Below, piece by piece: positions 44,094 to 54,501 of a DNA stretch of 64,000 nucleotides. How positions within the stretch are numbered: position 1 is the first letter of the stretch; each line of letters opens with the position of its first letter. This DNA comes from Laccaria trichodermophora (taxonomy: Eukaryota > Basidiomycota > Agaricomycetes > Agaricales > Hydnangiaceae): NCBI GenBank assembly GCA_018417955.1, contig JACTVC010000011.1, positions 60,262 through 124,261 on the forward strand, read 5' to 3'. Made by a program: the position numbers and the translations under genes. Below the pieces are notes generated by a model. That model was not told the origin of the DNA, did not search any database, and saw only the letters and a list, made by a program, of their open reading frames with translations.

Positions 44094-44604
44094 CTGAAGA
44101 GATTCTGTAAGAGGCACAATACATGAGTATTGAGCTGGGAGAGATCTTTCAATACTTCTTACAATCTGGCAAACAAAGTCTGAACCAGAGGGCATGTAAG
44201 GAAGTGAACGATGCTCAATAGAATAAGAGCCTCACCAAATGAGAAGTGATAAGAGTGCATTTATGATAAACAGTAGGCGAAGCCTAGGGTAGAGAATCAC
44301 TGGTCATTTAGGTGAGTATGCAGTGCATAGAGAGAGAGAGCACAGAGCGCTTACCTGTGCTGGATAGACGTGGTCTGAGAGAGAGAGTGCCAGCACAGGA
44401 GAGGGAAACGACACTGATGACTTCTCCTAACCCAGCATCTGCCAAACTTTGGCACTGAGTCAGGGATCAGTGTCGAAGCCCATGGTTGGTGAGCAGAGCT
44501 CAAGGGGAAAAGGCTCAGCAGAGCTGAGCATTTTCCTGGCAGAGTTTAAGTTGGCGCAGAGGCCTACGAAATGCCTCCTTACCCTTGGAACCTGCCATTA
44601 CGAC
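44094..44604 (-). repeat. Split direct repeat A1 of the decayed element
   Basis: Partner of A2 (28,893-29,737). It lacks the solo LTR and reads uninterrupted through GAGAGAGAGTGCCAGCAC near 44,380. Its outer end (CCATTACGAC) abuts repeat F. Confidence 0.85.
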
Positions 44605-45522
44605 GAATGAACATTGGAGTTCGAAAGGCAATGGCTGGTCACGAGCCTAGCACAGAACCTCTCTAGAACATCTGGTGCAATTTGATGGGTAGGGGTAGGC
44701 TCGTGTCACAGTTGTCACAATTGTAACACAAAGATAACGGTCCCATGACAGTCGGTCGCATTGTGTCGAAACACAATCGCAACGTATGAACTAAGTTTTC
44801 ACACCTTTCAAGATGCATCCTGTCACGACAGCAAGCACCATCCTGAGCAAGGCTCATCTGATGATGAGGCCGACAATGCTGCTGCCGGCCTGACACTGAG
44901 GAAGAGCCTCTGGTGTCCTTGAGTGATGAAGAAGGGAAGGGGAAGAGACCGGCAGGCGCTCAGCATGTACTACGTGATTTGGCAAGAAAGTGTGTTGTCA
45001 ACAAATTGTCAATTGTGTAGACAGGGAAATTAAGTTATCTGTGCCATTACTCCTTTCGCCCCCGAAAACCTGTCTGAAGAAAAACTTACAAGCCTCAGGC
45101 CTCAACCTTCAATCTCTCATCAACGAGGTTAAAGCAGCTGCACCAACTTTGTGGGATACAGTCCTGAACAAGAAAATTGGAATATTCACAAAGATCCTGG
45201 CATAGTCAATTGCTTCCTTGTGTCCTCATACTATTTATGATTCCTGATTTTGTTTTTAAGTCACATTACATAGGTTTGGATTTCACAGTGCCAATAAGTA
45301 TACACGTGAAAAGAGGTGGGTGCGTCGCATTCTACAGGGCGACGTTTGAAACAACTGTGTCACACTGTCACCGAGCCTACCCTTTCCTATCAAATTGCAC
45401 CAGACATTATAGAGCAGGATCTTGTGCGTGAATTTTCTTGCCTTTTTGCCTCCGACTTTAAAGCCCACTGATCAGATCTTATCTTCCTCTCTCTGCAAAG
45501 CACTTGATCCTGCTCTTTAACC
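44605..45522. other. Repeat F, copy 2, right part, then unclassified DNA
   Basis: 44,605-44,680 is the complement of 21,415-21,475 (GTTCGAAAGGCAATGGCTGG, then TCACGAGCCT, near-identical to F1). Beyond 44,700 only short frames without recognisable domains are seen. Confidence 0.5.
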
Positions 45523-45523
45523 C

Positions 45524-45659
45524 CAGTGAAAATTGACCCTGTGCAGATCGGGTTCCTCCGGATCAAATCGATATATTTGCCAATTTCCGGCCATTTCCCC
45601 TGTTCAGATCGGGTTCCACCGATCCATTTGGCCATTTTTAAGGGTCGATTTTCACTGGG
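45524..45659. mobile_element. ~136 bp MITE-like inverted repeat
   Basis: CCCAGTGAAAATTGACCCT at the left and AGGGTCGATTTTCACTGGG at the right form a 19 bp inverted repeat with one mismatch. CTTTAAC occurs next to both ends, which may be a target duplication, but spacing differs by two bases. It lies 60 bp upstream of the GOS1 start, so it may sit in that promoter. Confidence 0.65.
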
Positions 45660-45718
45660 AGCTTTAACGGCGGGAACGAGACTAAAGTTCTGGTAGAACC
45701 CGATTCGGTTTGGGGAGG

Positions 45719-46751
45719 ATGCAGCCAAACACAACCACCATAATTTCTAAAACGGGGAACAACTTTGCGGCAGCGTGGAACTCGTTCGCAACCTTAGAGT
45801 CGGGGATGCTAAACTACGATGAGCTTCATAGGCAATGTCGAACCCTCGAAAATTTATTCGATGCCAAACTTACCTCATATGCCCAAGTGGCGTCAAATAT
45901 CGTCCATCCTCCACATGATTTGGAGGCCGCCCATTCGGCTGAACGATGGAATGACCTCGAAGCAGAACTAGATGACCTTTCACTCAAGGCAGGGCGATTT
46001 TTTACCTTGAGGTGCTGGTTTAGGCTTTCCTCATCTCATGCGGCTAGCTTCAAGAAATCAACGATCAATTGGCAACACTAGCCGGCAATCCCGAACTCCT
46101 CTCTCCCTCAATACTGCGGGCAATTCAGAGACATCGAGAATTGCAGCAGGATCATCTACGCGAGCTGAGAAGAACAAAGGCATGCTAATTATATGGTTTT
46201 GTGTTGCCGTAGTCACCCAATCTGACAGGCAAATGTGCAAACCGCTCTCGACCAAGCGAATCTTCTATCTGGTGTGCGAAATGACATTGAGTGCATTTCT
46301 TCGTCGTCTAATCGGTTTATTTGCCACTCATTTTGTTTTATCAGTGCATACAAGTCTTCTGCAGCAGATTCTTTGCTTGCTGAGCGGGGCAGAATTGACA
46401 GCTCCCATCGGATGACAGACGATATGTTACAGTAAAAAATTATGCCCTTGCATATCAATTAGCCATCTAATCACTCACTTGCTAGGCAAGCATACGAAAC
46501 ACGCTCCGAGTTCTCAAGACAGCGGAGCTCTCTAACGAGCATTCAGGGTCGTATGCTGCATGTCATAAGTATGTTTGTTGAGTAGCGTCGACTTTCAACA
46601 CATGAACCTCACTATGTTACCTTCAGATACCATGCCTGGAATTAATAACCTGGTATCCATGATAAAGTCTAGACGACGGCGGGATTCTATTATCCTAGGT
46701 GTTGTCATTGGAGTTGGCGTTATCATTATCCTCTCGTACATTTGGAATTGA
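45719..46751 (+). CDS. GOS1: Golgi SNARE GOS1 (GOSR1/GS28 family)
   Basis: Six exons in phase: 45,719-45,988, 46,048-46,179, 46,229-46,290, 46,345-46,431, 46,486-46,568 and 46,627-46,751, giving 252 residues, normal for the family. The N-terminal region is helical (YDELHRQCRTLENLFDAKL). The SNARE region includes RGRIDSSHRMTDDMLQQAYE, then TRSEFSRQRSSL, followed by TMPGINNLVSMIKSRRRRDS and a C-terminal tail anchor IILGVVIGVGVIIILSYIW. The protein acts in transport within and to the Golgi as a Qb-SNARE. Introns 1 and 2 appear to use GC donors (AAG/GCAGGG and AAG/GCATGC); no GT donor keeps the frame. A MITE-like repeat lies just upstream. Confidence 0.92.
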
Positions 46752-47324
46752 CATAGTTTCTGAATCCGCGACGTTGTCAATTCTTTACCCCTTTACATAT
46801 CTAATAGGACAAAATAACAACGGCGGAATGCATATCAATACACTCGAAACCAGTCACCTCGGAGTAATCGCAATGTGAAATTTGAGGGATGGGGAGAAGC
46901 TATCGGCAAGTAGCACAGCAATGTGACTAGTCATTGCGAACCCCGTTACGGTGGCGAAAACCTTCTTTAACATACCGTCCACCGGCCTCTAGCATCTCTG
47001 TAATGGCCAAATACACGTCTCTGTCAGCCACGATGGTGACTACGTATCTGCTTCTGTTCCAGTCGAGGGCTGTTCCTGATGCACTGTTCAATCATACCAT
47101 CAAGGCCCCTCCGCAATTCTTCGTTGGCAAATTCTTCCTGCTCATCTGCCTGGGCAGTCTGTAGCCCCAGCCTCTGCAACTTCAACTTCAACTGTGTCAG
47201 AGGTCAATTAGACGAAAGCCCTGGAATGCATAGCACACATTTCTTTCAAAGGACGCACGTCTCTCACCAACGCGCCAATTGTTTTTGAATTCAATGCTAA
47301 TACGGTGTTCAGTTCTGCTCATTA
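46752..47324. other. GOS1-IBA57 spacer with a possible minus-strand gene
   Basis: Apart from the weak candidate at 46,927-47,320, nothing supportable is seen. Both flanking genes end toward this interval, so it holds their 3' ends. Confidence 0.4.
46927..47320 (-). CDS. Possible small gene, unrecognised
   Basis: Minus-strand pieces look coding: LTQLKLKLQRLGLQTAQADE followed by QEEFANEELRRGLDG, then in another frame WNRSRYVVTIVADRDVYLAI followed by TEMLEAGGRYVKEGF and a TAG at 46,927. Joining them needs a change of frame that I can explain only with an implausibly short 22 bp intron. It could be a decayed gene or a gene with an intron arrangement I misread. No function can be given. Confidence 0.3.
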
Positions 47325-48654
47325 TTACATTTGTTCAATAGAAGAAGCTGGCTCTTGAGGCCACCAACTTGGCCACCATGGTGAGACTGACCACATTGAT
47401 GTCCGGCCTCCTTCAGGAATCTCTATCTGAAGGTCGAGGTCGCCATTCTGGACGCCAGCAACATGTTCAAGACGCAAAAGAGCCAAACCAATGCCTTGCG
47501 CTGTGCTCAAAAGTTTGCCTGTTCCTCGAGGTCGCGAAATAGGTCGTGATATATCACCTCTGCTTTTAACCAAGGGTCGTATATCGATATTTGAGGGAAA
47601 AGCATGCGAAGTAAGGGAGGTTACATCTTCAGGTCTGCAACGCCAAATGTGTCATTGAAGATAAAAAGTTGAAAAAGAAAGAATGGGTACTTTTCATCTG
47701 GTTTGTGCAAAAGTACGGGGAAGGTTCGTTTTCGAATAATGCCAGTATGATAAGTCCGCACTGTCAGCTCTTGACCAACGTAGCAGCCTTTTCGAAAGTC
47801 CACTACGCAAGAAAGTTGGAGTTAACAATGAAAGTCAGTCGCTAAGCACGCACATCCCCCCATAGCGTCAAGATTAGAGTCCATTGGAAATGCTGACATT
47901 GCGGGTATGTCCGTGTTGCCTTCTGGAACGCCGTGGATGATGCGGTGAAGAAGATACGCTTCCGAGTCAACGATCTCGTAGTCTCGTAAAACATTGACTG
48001 CAAGAATTATTTTGTCAGTTCTGACAACAGGTTCTGAAAGGATGCATACAGCCTTGGTCAGCCTTCAAGAGATGCCGGCGACCCATCCCAACAGCTCTCC
48101 TATCATGAATGATGTTTTCATCTGTTCCCCAAGGTGAATAGGTAGAACTGTCCCAGACAGGCTCGAGGGCCCCGCTACGTGCCCAGCTCCACTGCCTCTC
48201 AGTTTCCCAGACCTGGTCTTCCGTCGCTCCCCAAGAGGCCCATGGCTTATAGACCTCCGACACGTCCCTCACTTGCACTTTAGATCGCAGGATATGACGT
48301 TTCAAGTAAGACAACAGTGGAGGAGCTTCGGACAATCGGTTGTCATATTCCAAGAAGTAACCCGGTTTTCCGGCAGGACTCGTTGATGGATAGAGGAAGA
48401 CATCGTAAAGAACCCTTCCCTAAACAAAGGGGCATGTTCAACTAACGATTCGTGAATTAATCGACAAAAGGGCCTGCCTGTGCATTCAAGACGGCTGAGA
48501 ACTGCGAGCCGTTGTCTTGGGGGCCTATAGAAGATGACAGTAACCCGTTGAGAAAGCTGAAAGCTTGAGATCCAAAGACTGAGATGATTCCTCGATTGGG
48601 TATTGGTGCAAGAAACTTTCCTGGCCGAACAAGACTTTTCACAACTGAAAACAT
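47325..48654 (-). CDS. IBA57: Mitochondrial iron-sulfur assembly factor IBA57
   Basis: Five exons in phase: 48,654-48,478, 48,419-48,050, 47,997-47,854, 47,802-47,691 and 47,634-47,325, giving 370 residues. The tetrahydrofolate-binding-fold family signature is clear: [20 protein letters not shown] (exons 3-4), preceded by [11 protein letters not shown] with [11 protein letters not shown], and [15 protein letters not shown]. It acts with ISA1/ISA2 in making mitochondrial [4Fe-4S] clusters. The start [14 protein letters not shown] is basic and hydrophobic, as a matrix presequence should be. Intron 1 begins CAG/GCAGGC, a GC donor; the nearby GT would add residues that break the family pattern. 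It is head to head with PET191. A fragment of intron 2 and exon 2 is copied at 21,025-21,172. Confidence 0.93.
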
Positions 48655-48719
48655 GAGAAGCAAGATGGGTTTACTAAAGCACGTGACGCAGCACAATCTT
48701 GACACCGACGGCACCAACG
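48655..48719. promoter_or_regulatory. Bidirectional promoter between IBA57 and PET191
   Basis: Only 65 bp separate the two start codons on opposite strands. Both products serve mitochondrial assembly, so shared control is plausible. No recognisable TATA box was seen. Confidence 0.6.
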
Positions 48720-49053
48720 ATGGCCTCGTCCTGTCAAAACCTCCTCAGTGCACTCAAAGACTGTCTAATCCATTCGGACTGTGTCGTGAAACAAGGGAAC
48801 CTTCCTTCAGATTGTCTCAAAAACCATTTCACCGAACTTCCGGAGGAGTGCCAATCTCTTCGCAAGGCAACGTTCGAGTGCAAGAGGGGCATGGTACGTC
48901 CGTCATTTTCTTCTTCTGGAGCTCTTGCTAAAGACAGCGTAGTTGGATATGAGGAAACGCTTCCGAGGGAACATTATTGGATCACAGTTTGAGTACACTT
49001 CAAAGGACCACACGCCAACAACAGCCTCTGCGGCTGAGTCGCCCTCACGATGA
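48720..49053 (+). CDS. PET191: Cytochrome c oxidase assembly protein PET191 (COA5)
   Basis: Two exons (48,720-48,893 and 48,943-49,053; intron GTACGT..GTAG) give 94 residues. MASSCQNLLSALKDCLIHSD contains a Cys-x9-Cys pair, and CLKNHFTELPEECQSLRKAT followed by FEC adds further Cys. The end RGMLDMRKRFRGN is the characteristic family C-terminus. The twin Cys pattern suggests import and folding by the MIA40 disulfide relay in the intermembrane space, where the protein helps assemble complex IV. The acceptor choice is fixed by the MLDMRKRFRGN motif. Confidence 0.93.
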
Positions 49054-49371
49054 CCATGTTCATGCCTCTGCTCACGCGTAGCTGGCATGCCTCCGAGTGC
49101 TCGAACACGGGTTTTAAACTGCCGTCAACCATGTATGGTTACAACTCGATGATCATGAAGTCGATTAATAACCCGACTCTTCCGGCCCCTGTAGTGGAAG
49201 TGAAGCTTAGCAATGGTTATTGTTGGCGGTAGTTGCATGCGATTAAGCCGGGTTGCTGAGCAATCTGCGGTCTTGATAGGTAATCCTCAAACGCGCCATG
49301 ATGTCACGAGGATGATATGTAGTATATAAGCTGCAACTTGCAATTCATCCTCAAACAGACTTTCATCCACA
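49054..49371. other. PET191-GST spacer
   Basis: 318 bp without a gene. GTATATAAG at 49,322, about 50 bp before the GST start, is a good TATA box. Confidence 0.55.
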
Positions 49372-50421
49372 ATGTCCTCTCCTACCAAACCACTCGTTCT
49401 CTACACCGCTGGGACACCCAATGGTTATCAAACTACCATCTTCCTCGAGGAGCTGAAAGCTGTGAACTCAAATGTCGACTATGAGTAAGATGTCGCAGCT
49501 CTCCCAACCACGCGATACATAACGTCAAATTTACAGTGCTGTGAAAATCGACATCAGCAAAAATGTCCAAAAGGTGAAGCGCATTCGCTAGTCAATGTCA
49601 CATCCTTGGCACTCAACATGCTCGTTCTAGGAGCCATGGTTTTTGAAACTCAATCCAAATGGCCGTATCCCAACGCTTGTGGACAGATCCCGAGGCGACT
49701 TTGCGGTTTTTGAGACAGCGGCCATCAACTTGTATCTTGCCCAGCAGTACGACAAGGAGTTCCAATTCTGGTTCAACCCTTTAGAAGATCCAGATGACTA
49801 CAGTGAAATGCTTCAATGGATCTTCTTCGCTGTATGTTCATCATCTGGCTCCTGCGGGAATTTGGCCGTCTAACTTTTTTGCAGCATGGTGGAGTAGGTC
49901 CGATGCAAGGACAATGTAAGGGACAACAACCACCTACTCTTCGGATCGGCTGACTCGCACTGCATGATAGCGAACCACTTCAATCGTTTTGCTCCTGAAT
50001 CCATCCCATATGCTAAGAATCGTAAGCTTATACTTTTCTGCAGCACTGAGATCTGACCCGTGTGATGAAGGTTATCTTGAGGAGACCAAACGTCTGTATG
50101 GTGTTCTTCAGCTACGGCTCGCTGACCGTGACTGGCTCGCGGGACATGGAAGAGGAAAATACAGCCTTGCGGATATCAAGGCATTCCCCTGGTAAGAAAA
50201 ATGGTTTAGTTGTTTGATTGTTCGCCTGAAGAAGATTTTCGTAGGGTTCGAATTCATGCCTTTGCTGGTGTCGAAAGTTTGGATGAATGGCCTGCGGTGA
50301 AGGTAAATATCTATTCTATGATTGATCTGAAAATAATAATGAGGTCGACAACCAGGCTTGGGTGGAACGAGTAGGAGCAAGGCCTGGGGTAGTTGCAGGG
50401 TTGAAGGTGGCTGGGCCTTAG
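49372..50421 (+). CDS. Glutathione S-transferase, Ure2-like
   Basis: Exons with GT..AG introns join to about 240 residues. Domain 1 has the thioredoxin fold with [36 protein letters not shown] and the glutathione-contact [17 protein letters not shown]. Domain 2 is helical ([20 protein letters not shown], then [20 protein letters not shown]) and ends [19 protein letters not shown]. This pattern is the fungal Ure2p/GTT-like class, which conjugates glutathione to electrophiles or reduces peroxides. The start ATG lies 50 bp after a TATA box. Cytosolic; no targeting signal. It ends 76 bp before the next gene on the same strand. Confidence 0.88.
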
Positions 50422-50497
50422 AAGGCGATAAGGTTGGAATGTAACAAATGTCAATACAGTATTACAGGTTCTTGAAGCGCTGAATGGCCTTTGCTAC

Positions 50498-51635
50498 ATG
50501 ATTCGTCTTTCTCGCCCTTTTTCAACGAACATTAAGGTTCTGCGTTGTATTCCTCATCGGAGCGTACATTCTGGACCAACAATTGTCGATCCGACGCCCT
50601 CATCTGCACCCGAAACATCTACCGAAATTTCGCTCTCTCACCCAAGAGATACGACATCTTCGTCATCTTCTGAACTAGGTTCAAATGCCAGCCAAGCCTC
50701 GAAAAATGAATCTTATCCCGGTGGTGCCGTACCTCCAATTACAGGCGTTCCGTCAACTCTTCTGGATGGACACTCCATAAACAGCCCCACCTACACGAGT
50801 CCTCCATTTCATACCCACACATTCTTCACTGCTCTGGAAAAGACGTTCCCAGAACCTACAGCTAGAAGTCTCATGCGGGCAACGCGGGCGTTGCTTGTGG
50901 ACCGCATTGGGAGAGTGCGGAGGGAGGGTTTGACGGTTAAGGATTTGGACAATGTACGTGCACCTTGGAACAGCAGCGCGTTCCGCCTTTTGATGCAATG
51001 ACAGCAAGCATATCTATTTCGAGCCGCGTTGTCAGAACTACGTGGGGAGATCACCATGAGCACGAAGAATGATTCGGCTGCTATTCGGGCAGCCACCGCT
51101 GCTCTACGCCGAGAGGTGGACCGTTTAGATGTTAAGATGAAGGAGGACATCGGGAATCTCAAGCATGAGTTGGTCATTTTTATCTGTGTCAATCGTCTTG
51201 TTTAACTGATGCTGGCGGCCGCAGAATTCAAATGGAGCTTGACAGCAGAAAGAACGAGGCCAAGGCTGATCTCAAGCGACAAGATATATCCATCGAAGTG
51301 AACTCTTCCACCCCAATATCCGTTCATTCTGCGTCCTCAATTTTTTTTAAGGAGCTTCTCAATAAAGCTGTTGTGAATATCAGCGACCTGCGTACTGACG
51401 TCGAGGAAATCAAATGGGACAACATGCGAAAGGCTGTTTGTACGCCGGTTTTTTCACTTTCTCTTCCGTCGATATATTGAGCTTTTCAGTGACGCTCTCT
51501 GCTTTTGTCCTGGTGATCGTTATTACGATGGAGATCCAACCCAAGAAGAAAGCAAACGCTGCTCCTCCACCTCCTCGTCGTCCAGATGTCAGCATGCCTA
51601 CGGAGGGACTGGAACGGACAGAATGGGTCACCTAA
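50498..51635 (+). CDS. MCUR1/FMP32-like (DUF1640) mitochondrial inner-membrane protein
   Basis: The N-terminus [20 protein letters not shown] looks like a mitochondrial presequence, followed by a Ser/Pro-rich linker. Then come the DUF1640 core ([20 protein letters not shown] and [13 protein letters not shown]), a long coiled coil ([20 protein letters not shown]; then [20 protein letters not shown]) and a membrane helix near the C-terminus ([13 protein letters not shown]). Several short introns are spliced in. Relatives include yeast FMP32 and human MCUR1/CCDC90, involved in complex IV assembly and calcium-uniporter regulation; which role applies here is not visible. The C-terminal tail is Pro-rich. 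Confidence 0.82.
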
Positions 51636-51735
51636 CACCTAACGTGTCAAACCCAAGGTAATTTACAAATGTATTACAGCCTGTATACCACCCCGCGCAC
51701 AGTCGCAACTAGAGTAGAACGTAGCGTATAGTCAA

Positions 51736-52298
51736 TTATTTGACACTTAATTTCTCTAGTTCACTCGCTAGTCCTGCAGCCCCTGCCTCCCTGCTACCAG
51801 CATTAGTGTCTGACGCGACCGCTTCACCATCTTTCAAGTCCTTCGACACTGGCGTAGTATTACTGCTCCCTTCATCCTCGTCGTCCCAGTTATCTGGAAC
51901 TGCATCCTTGTCTTTCTCCCGCTTCTCTTTCCGCTTCGCGTTCTTCTTAGCACTCTTGCTCAAAGCCTTTGTGCCATTTGATCCCGACGCGGCTGTTGAT
52001 GTTGGGGGTGGCGCCCATCCAATGATATGACCTTTTGGCAAGGCATTAACATCCATCTGTGCCTGTTTTGTTCCACGAAAGCGCCTGACATCCTCCTGGG
52101 GTGTAAAGCCTGGACGGATTTTTATTTGCTTCCGAAGGCTATAGGAGTGGCGGGATGAAAGGGTGGTATCAGAGAGATCCGGGTAGTAACATACGTTCCA
52201 TCTGGCCGTCGAGACTCTGGGATGACGCGTTCGAGGGTCTGGGGATCGAGAGCAATGCCAGCGGTGGTTTGTTCAGGATTAATGGGTGGGCGGGACAT
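51736..52298 (-). CDS. PYM1: PYM, partner of Y14 and Mago
   Basis: Two exons: MSRPPINPEQTTAGIALDPQ, then LERVIPESRRPDGT, joined across a ~57 bp intron to RKQIKIRPGFTPQEDVRRFR. Then come GHIIGWAPPP, a Lys-rich stretch (KSAKKNAKRKEKREKDKD), and an acidic region ending ELEKLSVK. The N-terminal motif RVIPxSRRPDGTxRK binds the Mago-Y14 pair and helps remove exon-junction complexes from translated mRNA. About 167 residues, as in other fungi. Head to head with GPN3. Confidence 0.9.
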
Positions 52299-52375
52299 GA
52301 TTGAACAGATAATCCTTCGGACTTTGAAATAACTTGAAATAACTTTGTTCTCTCCCCGTCTTCTCACTAACTCTC
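52299..52375. promoter_or_regulatory. Bidirectional promoter between PYM and GPN3
   Basis: 77 bp separates the two opposite start codons. No clear TATA box; a direct repeat AACTTGAAATAACTTTG is present. Confidence 0.6.
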
Positions 52376-53642
52376 ATGCGCTATGCAGTCCTAGTTACGG
52401 GTCCAGCGGGTGCTGGAAAATCTACCTTCAGTTCATCTTTTCTCACTCATCTCAAAAATTCGCGACGGACCGCCCATCTCGTCAATCTTGACCCTGCAGC
52501 TTCCCCGGCTAGTTTCGAGTATGAGCCAGTGATCGACATTAAGGATCTGGTTAGTCTAGAGGATGTCATGAGTGAATTGGGGTATGGTCCGAATGGAGGT
52601 TTGGTGTATTGCTTTGAGTGAGTGAGTGGATTGCTCTTAGTATGTTTCCCAGCATCCAGTGCTGACCTTGTTGGGTTGCGAGATAAGATATCTTTTACAA
52701 AATATGGACTGGCTAGAAGAAGAATTGGGTGGTTTTGACGATGATTATCTTGTTTTCGATTGTCCAGGTAAATCTTCACTCGTTGCCATAACCCAATTTT
52801 ATGACTGTGAACCGTTTTAGGCCAGATTGAGTTATACACTCATCATCCGTTCCTCCCCACCCTGGTACAGAATCTGACGAGGCTGGGAATCCGTGTTTGT
52901 GCGGTATACTTGATAGAGTCACAGTTTATGGAAGACAAGTACAAGTTTTTCAGGTTGGCATTCCTTCACCATTCCTTTGCAAAAGGTGTAGTCGTTGCTC
53001 ATGCATCTCACATGGGCAGCGGTGTCCTTTCAGCCATGTCGGCAATGGTTAATCTCGAGATCCCTTGGATAAACGTCATGTCCAAGATGGATTTAGTGAC
53101 CGCTAACCCGGATGATGAGTCGGGCGGCGCAAGAAATGGCCTACGACAACGAAAAGATATTGCTCGGTAAGGCCTTTCGCAAAGTGAATCGGCAGAGTTT
53201 TAAGAACTCTCCTGTTCCAAATTTCCCCTCAAATCCGGTCGCGCTAAACCTAATTATTTCTTTACAGGTATCTCGATCCTGATCCATTCCTTCTCGCTTC
53301 AAGAAGAGGGCAGGAAGGAAACGAGTCCAATCCCCGTTTTCATGCTCTAAACCAAGCTATAGTACAGTTGGTACGCTTCGCTCTTGTGTCGCGCTTCTTC
53401 TGGAAATAATATCTTGATATTTCAGATTGAAGATCATCCGCTTGTCTCTTTCCTGCCACTGGATCTTACGAACACAGATTCTATCGAGACTGTTGTGAGT
53501 CACATAGATTACACGATGCAGTACGGAGAAGACGAAGAGCCAAAGGAGGTAAACATGATGCCTTTCCACACTTTACGGAAACTAAATTTTGCTTTACTAG
53601 CCCCATGACCTCGACGAGGGGGACTTTCAGGGTCTGGAATGA
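52376..53642 (+). CDS. GPN3: GPN-loop GTPase 3
   Basis: [20 protein letters not shown] holds the P-loop [28 protein letters not shown] matches GPN3. The GPN motif appears as [14 protein letters not shown], split by an intron. [16 protein letters not shown] is the Walker B region, and NVMSKMDLV is the base-recognition motif. About five exons give roughly 285 residues, ending [17 protein letters not shown]3 works with GPN1 in assembly and nuclear import of RNA polymerase II. The frames at 52,945-53,010 include a retained intron and were not used. Confidence 0.93.
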
Positions 53643-53879
53643 GTTCTCAACTCTGGATCTTGCGGCTGTCGCGGTCTAATATTGCTCAGTGTAGAGAGGG
53701 TGTAGCATGTATATTCGTCATAGTGCTGACATAGTGCACCAATTGCGCCCATATGGGCGCTAGTGTGTGGCCACCGTGTGATTACTACTCAGCTCCAACT
53801 CCACCAGCCTCCAAACCTTTGTCCTCGACTTCTATTACGAACTACACGAATACTTACCTACTGACTCTTCAGTCCCTTC

Positions 53880-54383
53880 ATGACTGCCTACTACCCTTCT
53901 CAAGGCTCATACTCTCATCATGGTCATCACCATCACGGTCAACCCGTTGTTTATTCAACTTCGCAAGGATATGGCCAACCAATGGTCTCCTCAACCGACT
54001 ACTACCAACCTGGTGGTGTCATGTACGTTCCCTCTAGTGGCAGTCGTCGTCACCACCGACACCACGATGACAGAGTACCCCAGGTCGCATCTGTTGCTGC
54101 ACCAGTAATCTTGGTACGCTATGCCGCATGCCACTTAGGTCCAATCCGTGCTCATTTTGAATTTTAGCAACCAAGCAGTCATGGTGGCCACCACTATCAC
54201 CACCATTATTCGTTCGGAGAACGTCTGCGACGATTTTTTGGTTTAGCGCCAAAGACTGGCGTTCGCTACAAGTCAGATAGGGGTAGTTGGGGTTTCCTTG
54301 GATATTCACGCAGGCAGAGGTATACGGATGCCAGGACGGGAGCTGAAGTAGATCGGCAAGGACGACTAGTTTACAGAGTGTAA
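53880..54383 (+). CDS. Small His/Tyr-rich basidiomycete protein
   Basis: Two exons (53,880-54,112 and 54,169-54,383) give about 149 residues. The N-terminus is low in complexity: SQGSYSHHGHHHHGQPVVYS and RRHHRHHDDR. The C-terminal part, SFGERLRRFFGLAPKTGVRY, then KSDRGSWGFLGYSRRQRYTD, is more ordered and resembles conserved hypothetical proteins of mushroom genomes. No membrane segment or signal peptide. His clusters could bind metal, which is inference only. It converges with the next gene, with 118 bp between stops. Confidence 0.65.
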
Positions 54384-54501
54384 ACATATCATTGTCACGT
54401 GCTGGCCTTCAGATTCAATATTGAATATGTAAATCATTAACTCCATGTATATATAGTAGTACGGGCGGATCCCAAGTATAGTACGGATAGGAAAGTAGGG
54501 A

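Larger units (their letters stand above)
28698..44604 (-). mobile_element. Decayed tyrosine-recombinase retroelement (PAT/Ngaro-like architecture)
   Basis: On the minus strand the order is A1 (44,604-44,094), gag, reverse transcriptase-RNase H, tyrosine recombinase, B1 (29,846-29,740), A2 (29,737-28,893), B2 (28,804-28,698). A1 - genes - B1 - A2 - B2 is the split-direct-repeat plan of PAT/Ngaro-type elements. About 8 kb belongs to the element; the rest is inserted: hAT (41,180-44,013), solo LTR plus inner retroelement (32,788-39,100), MITE (31,462-32,200), and a solo LTR inside A2 (29,195-29,513). It sits in repeat F between CCTTGAG and AATGAAC with at most about 2 bp duplicated. The coding region carries at least five TGA stops. 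Confidence 0.85.

Noticed and set aside
28893..44604. Two ~520 bp direct repeats (28,893-29,737 and 44,094-44,604) as LTRs of one retrotransposon
   Set aside because: They lack TG..CA ends and 5 bp duplications, and a further 107 bp repeat pair gives the A1-B1-A2-B2 plan. The enclosed genes encode a tyrosine recombinase, not an LTR-type integrase.
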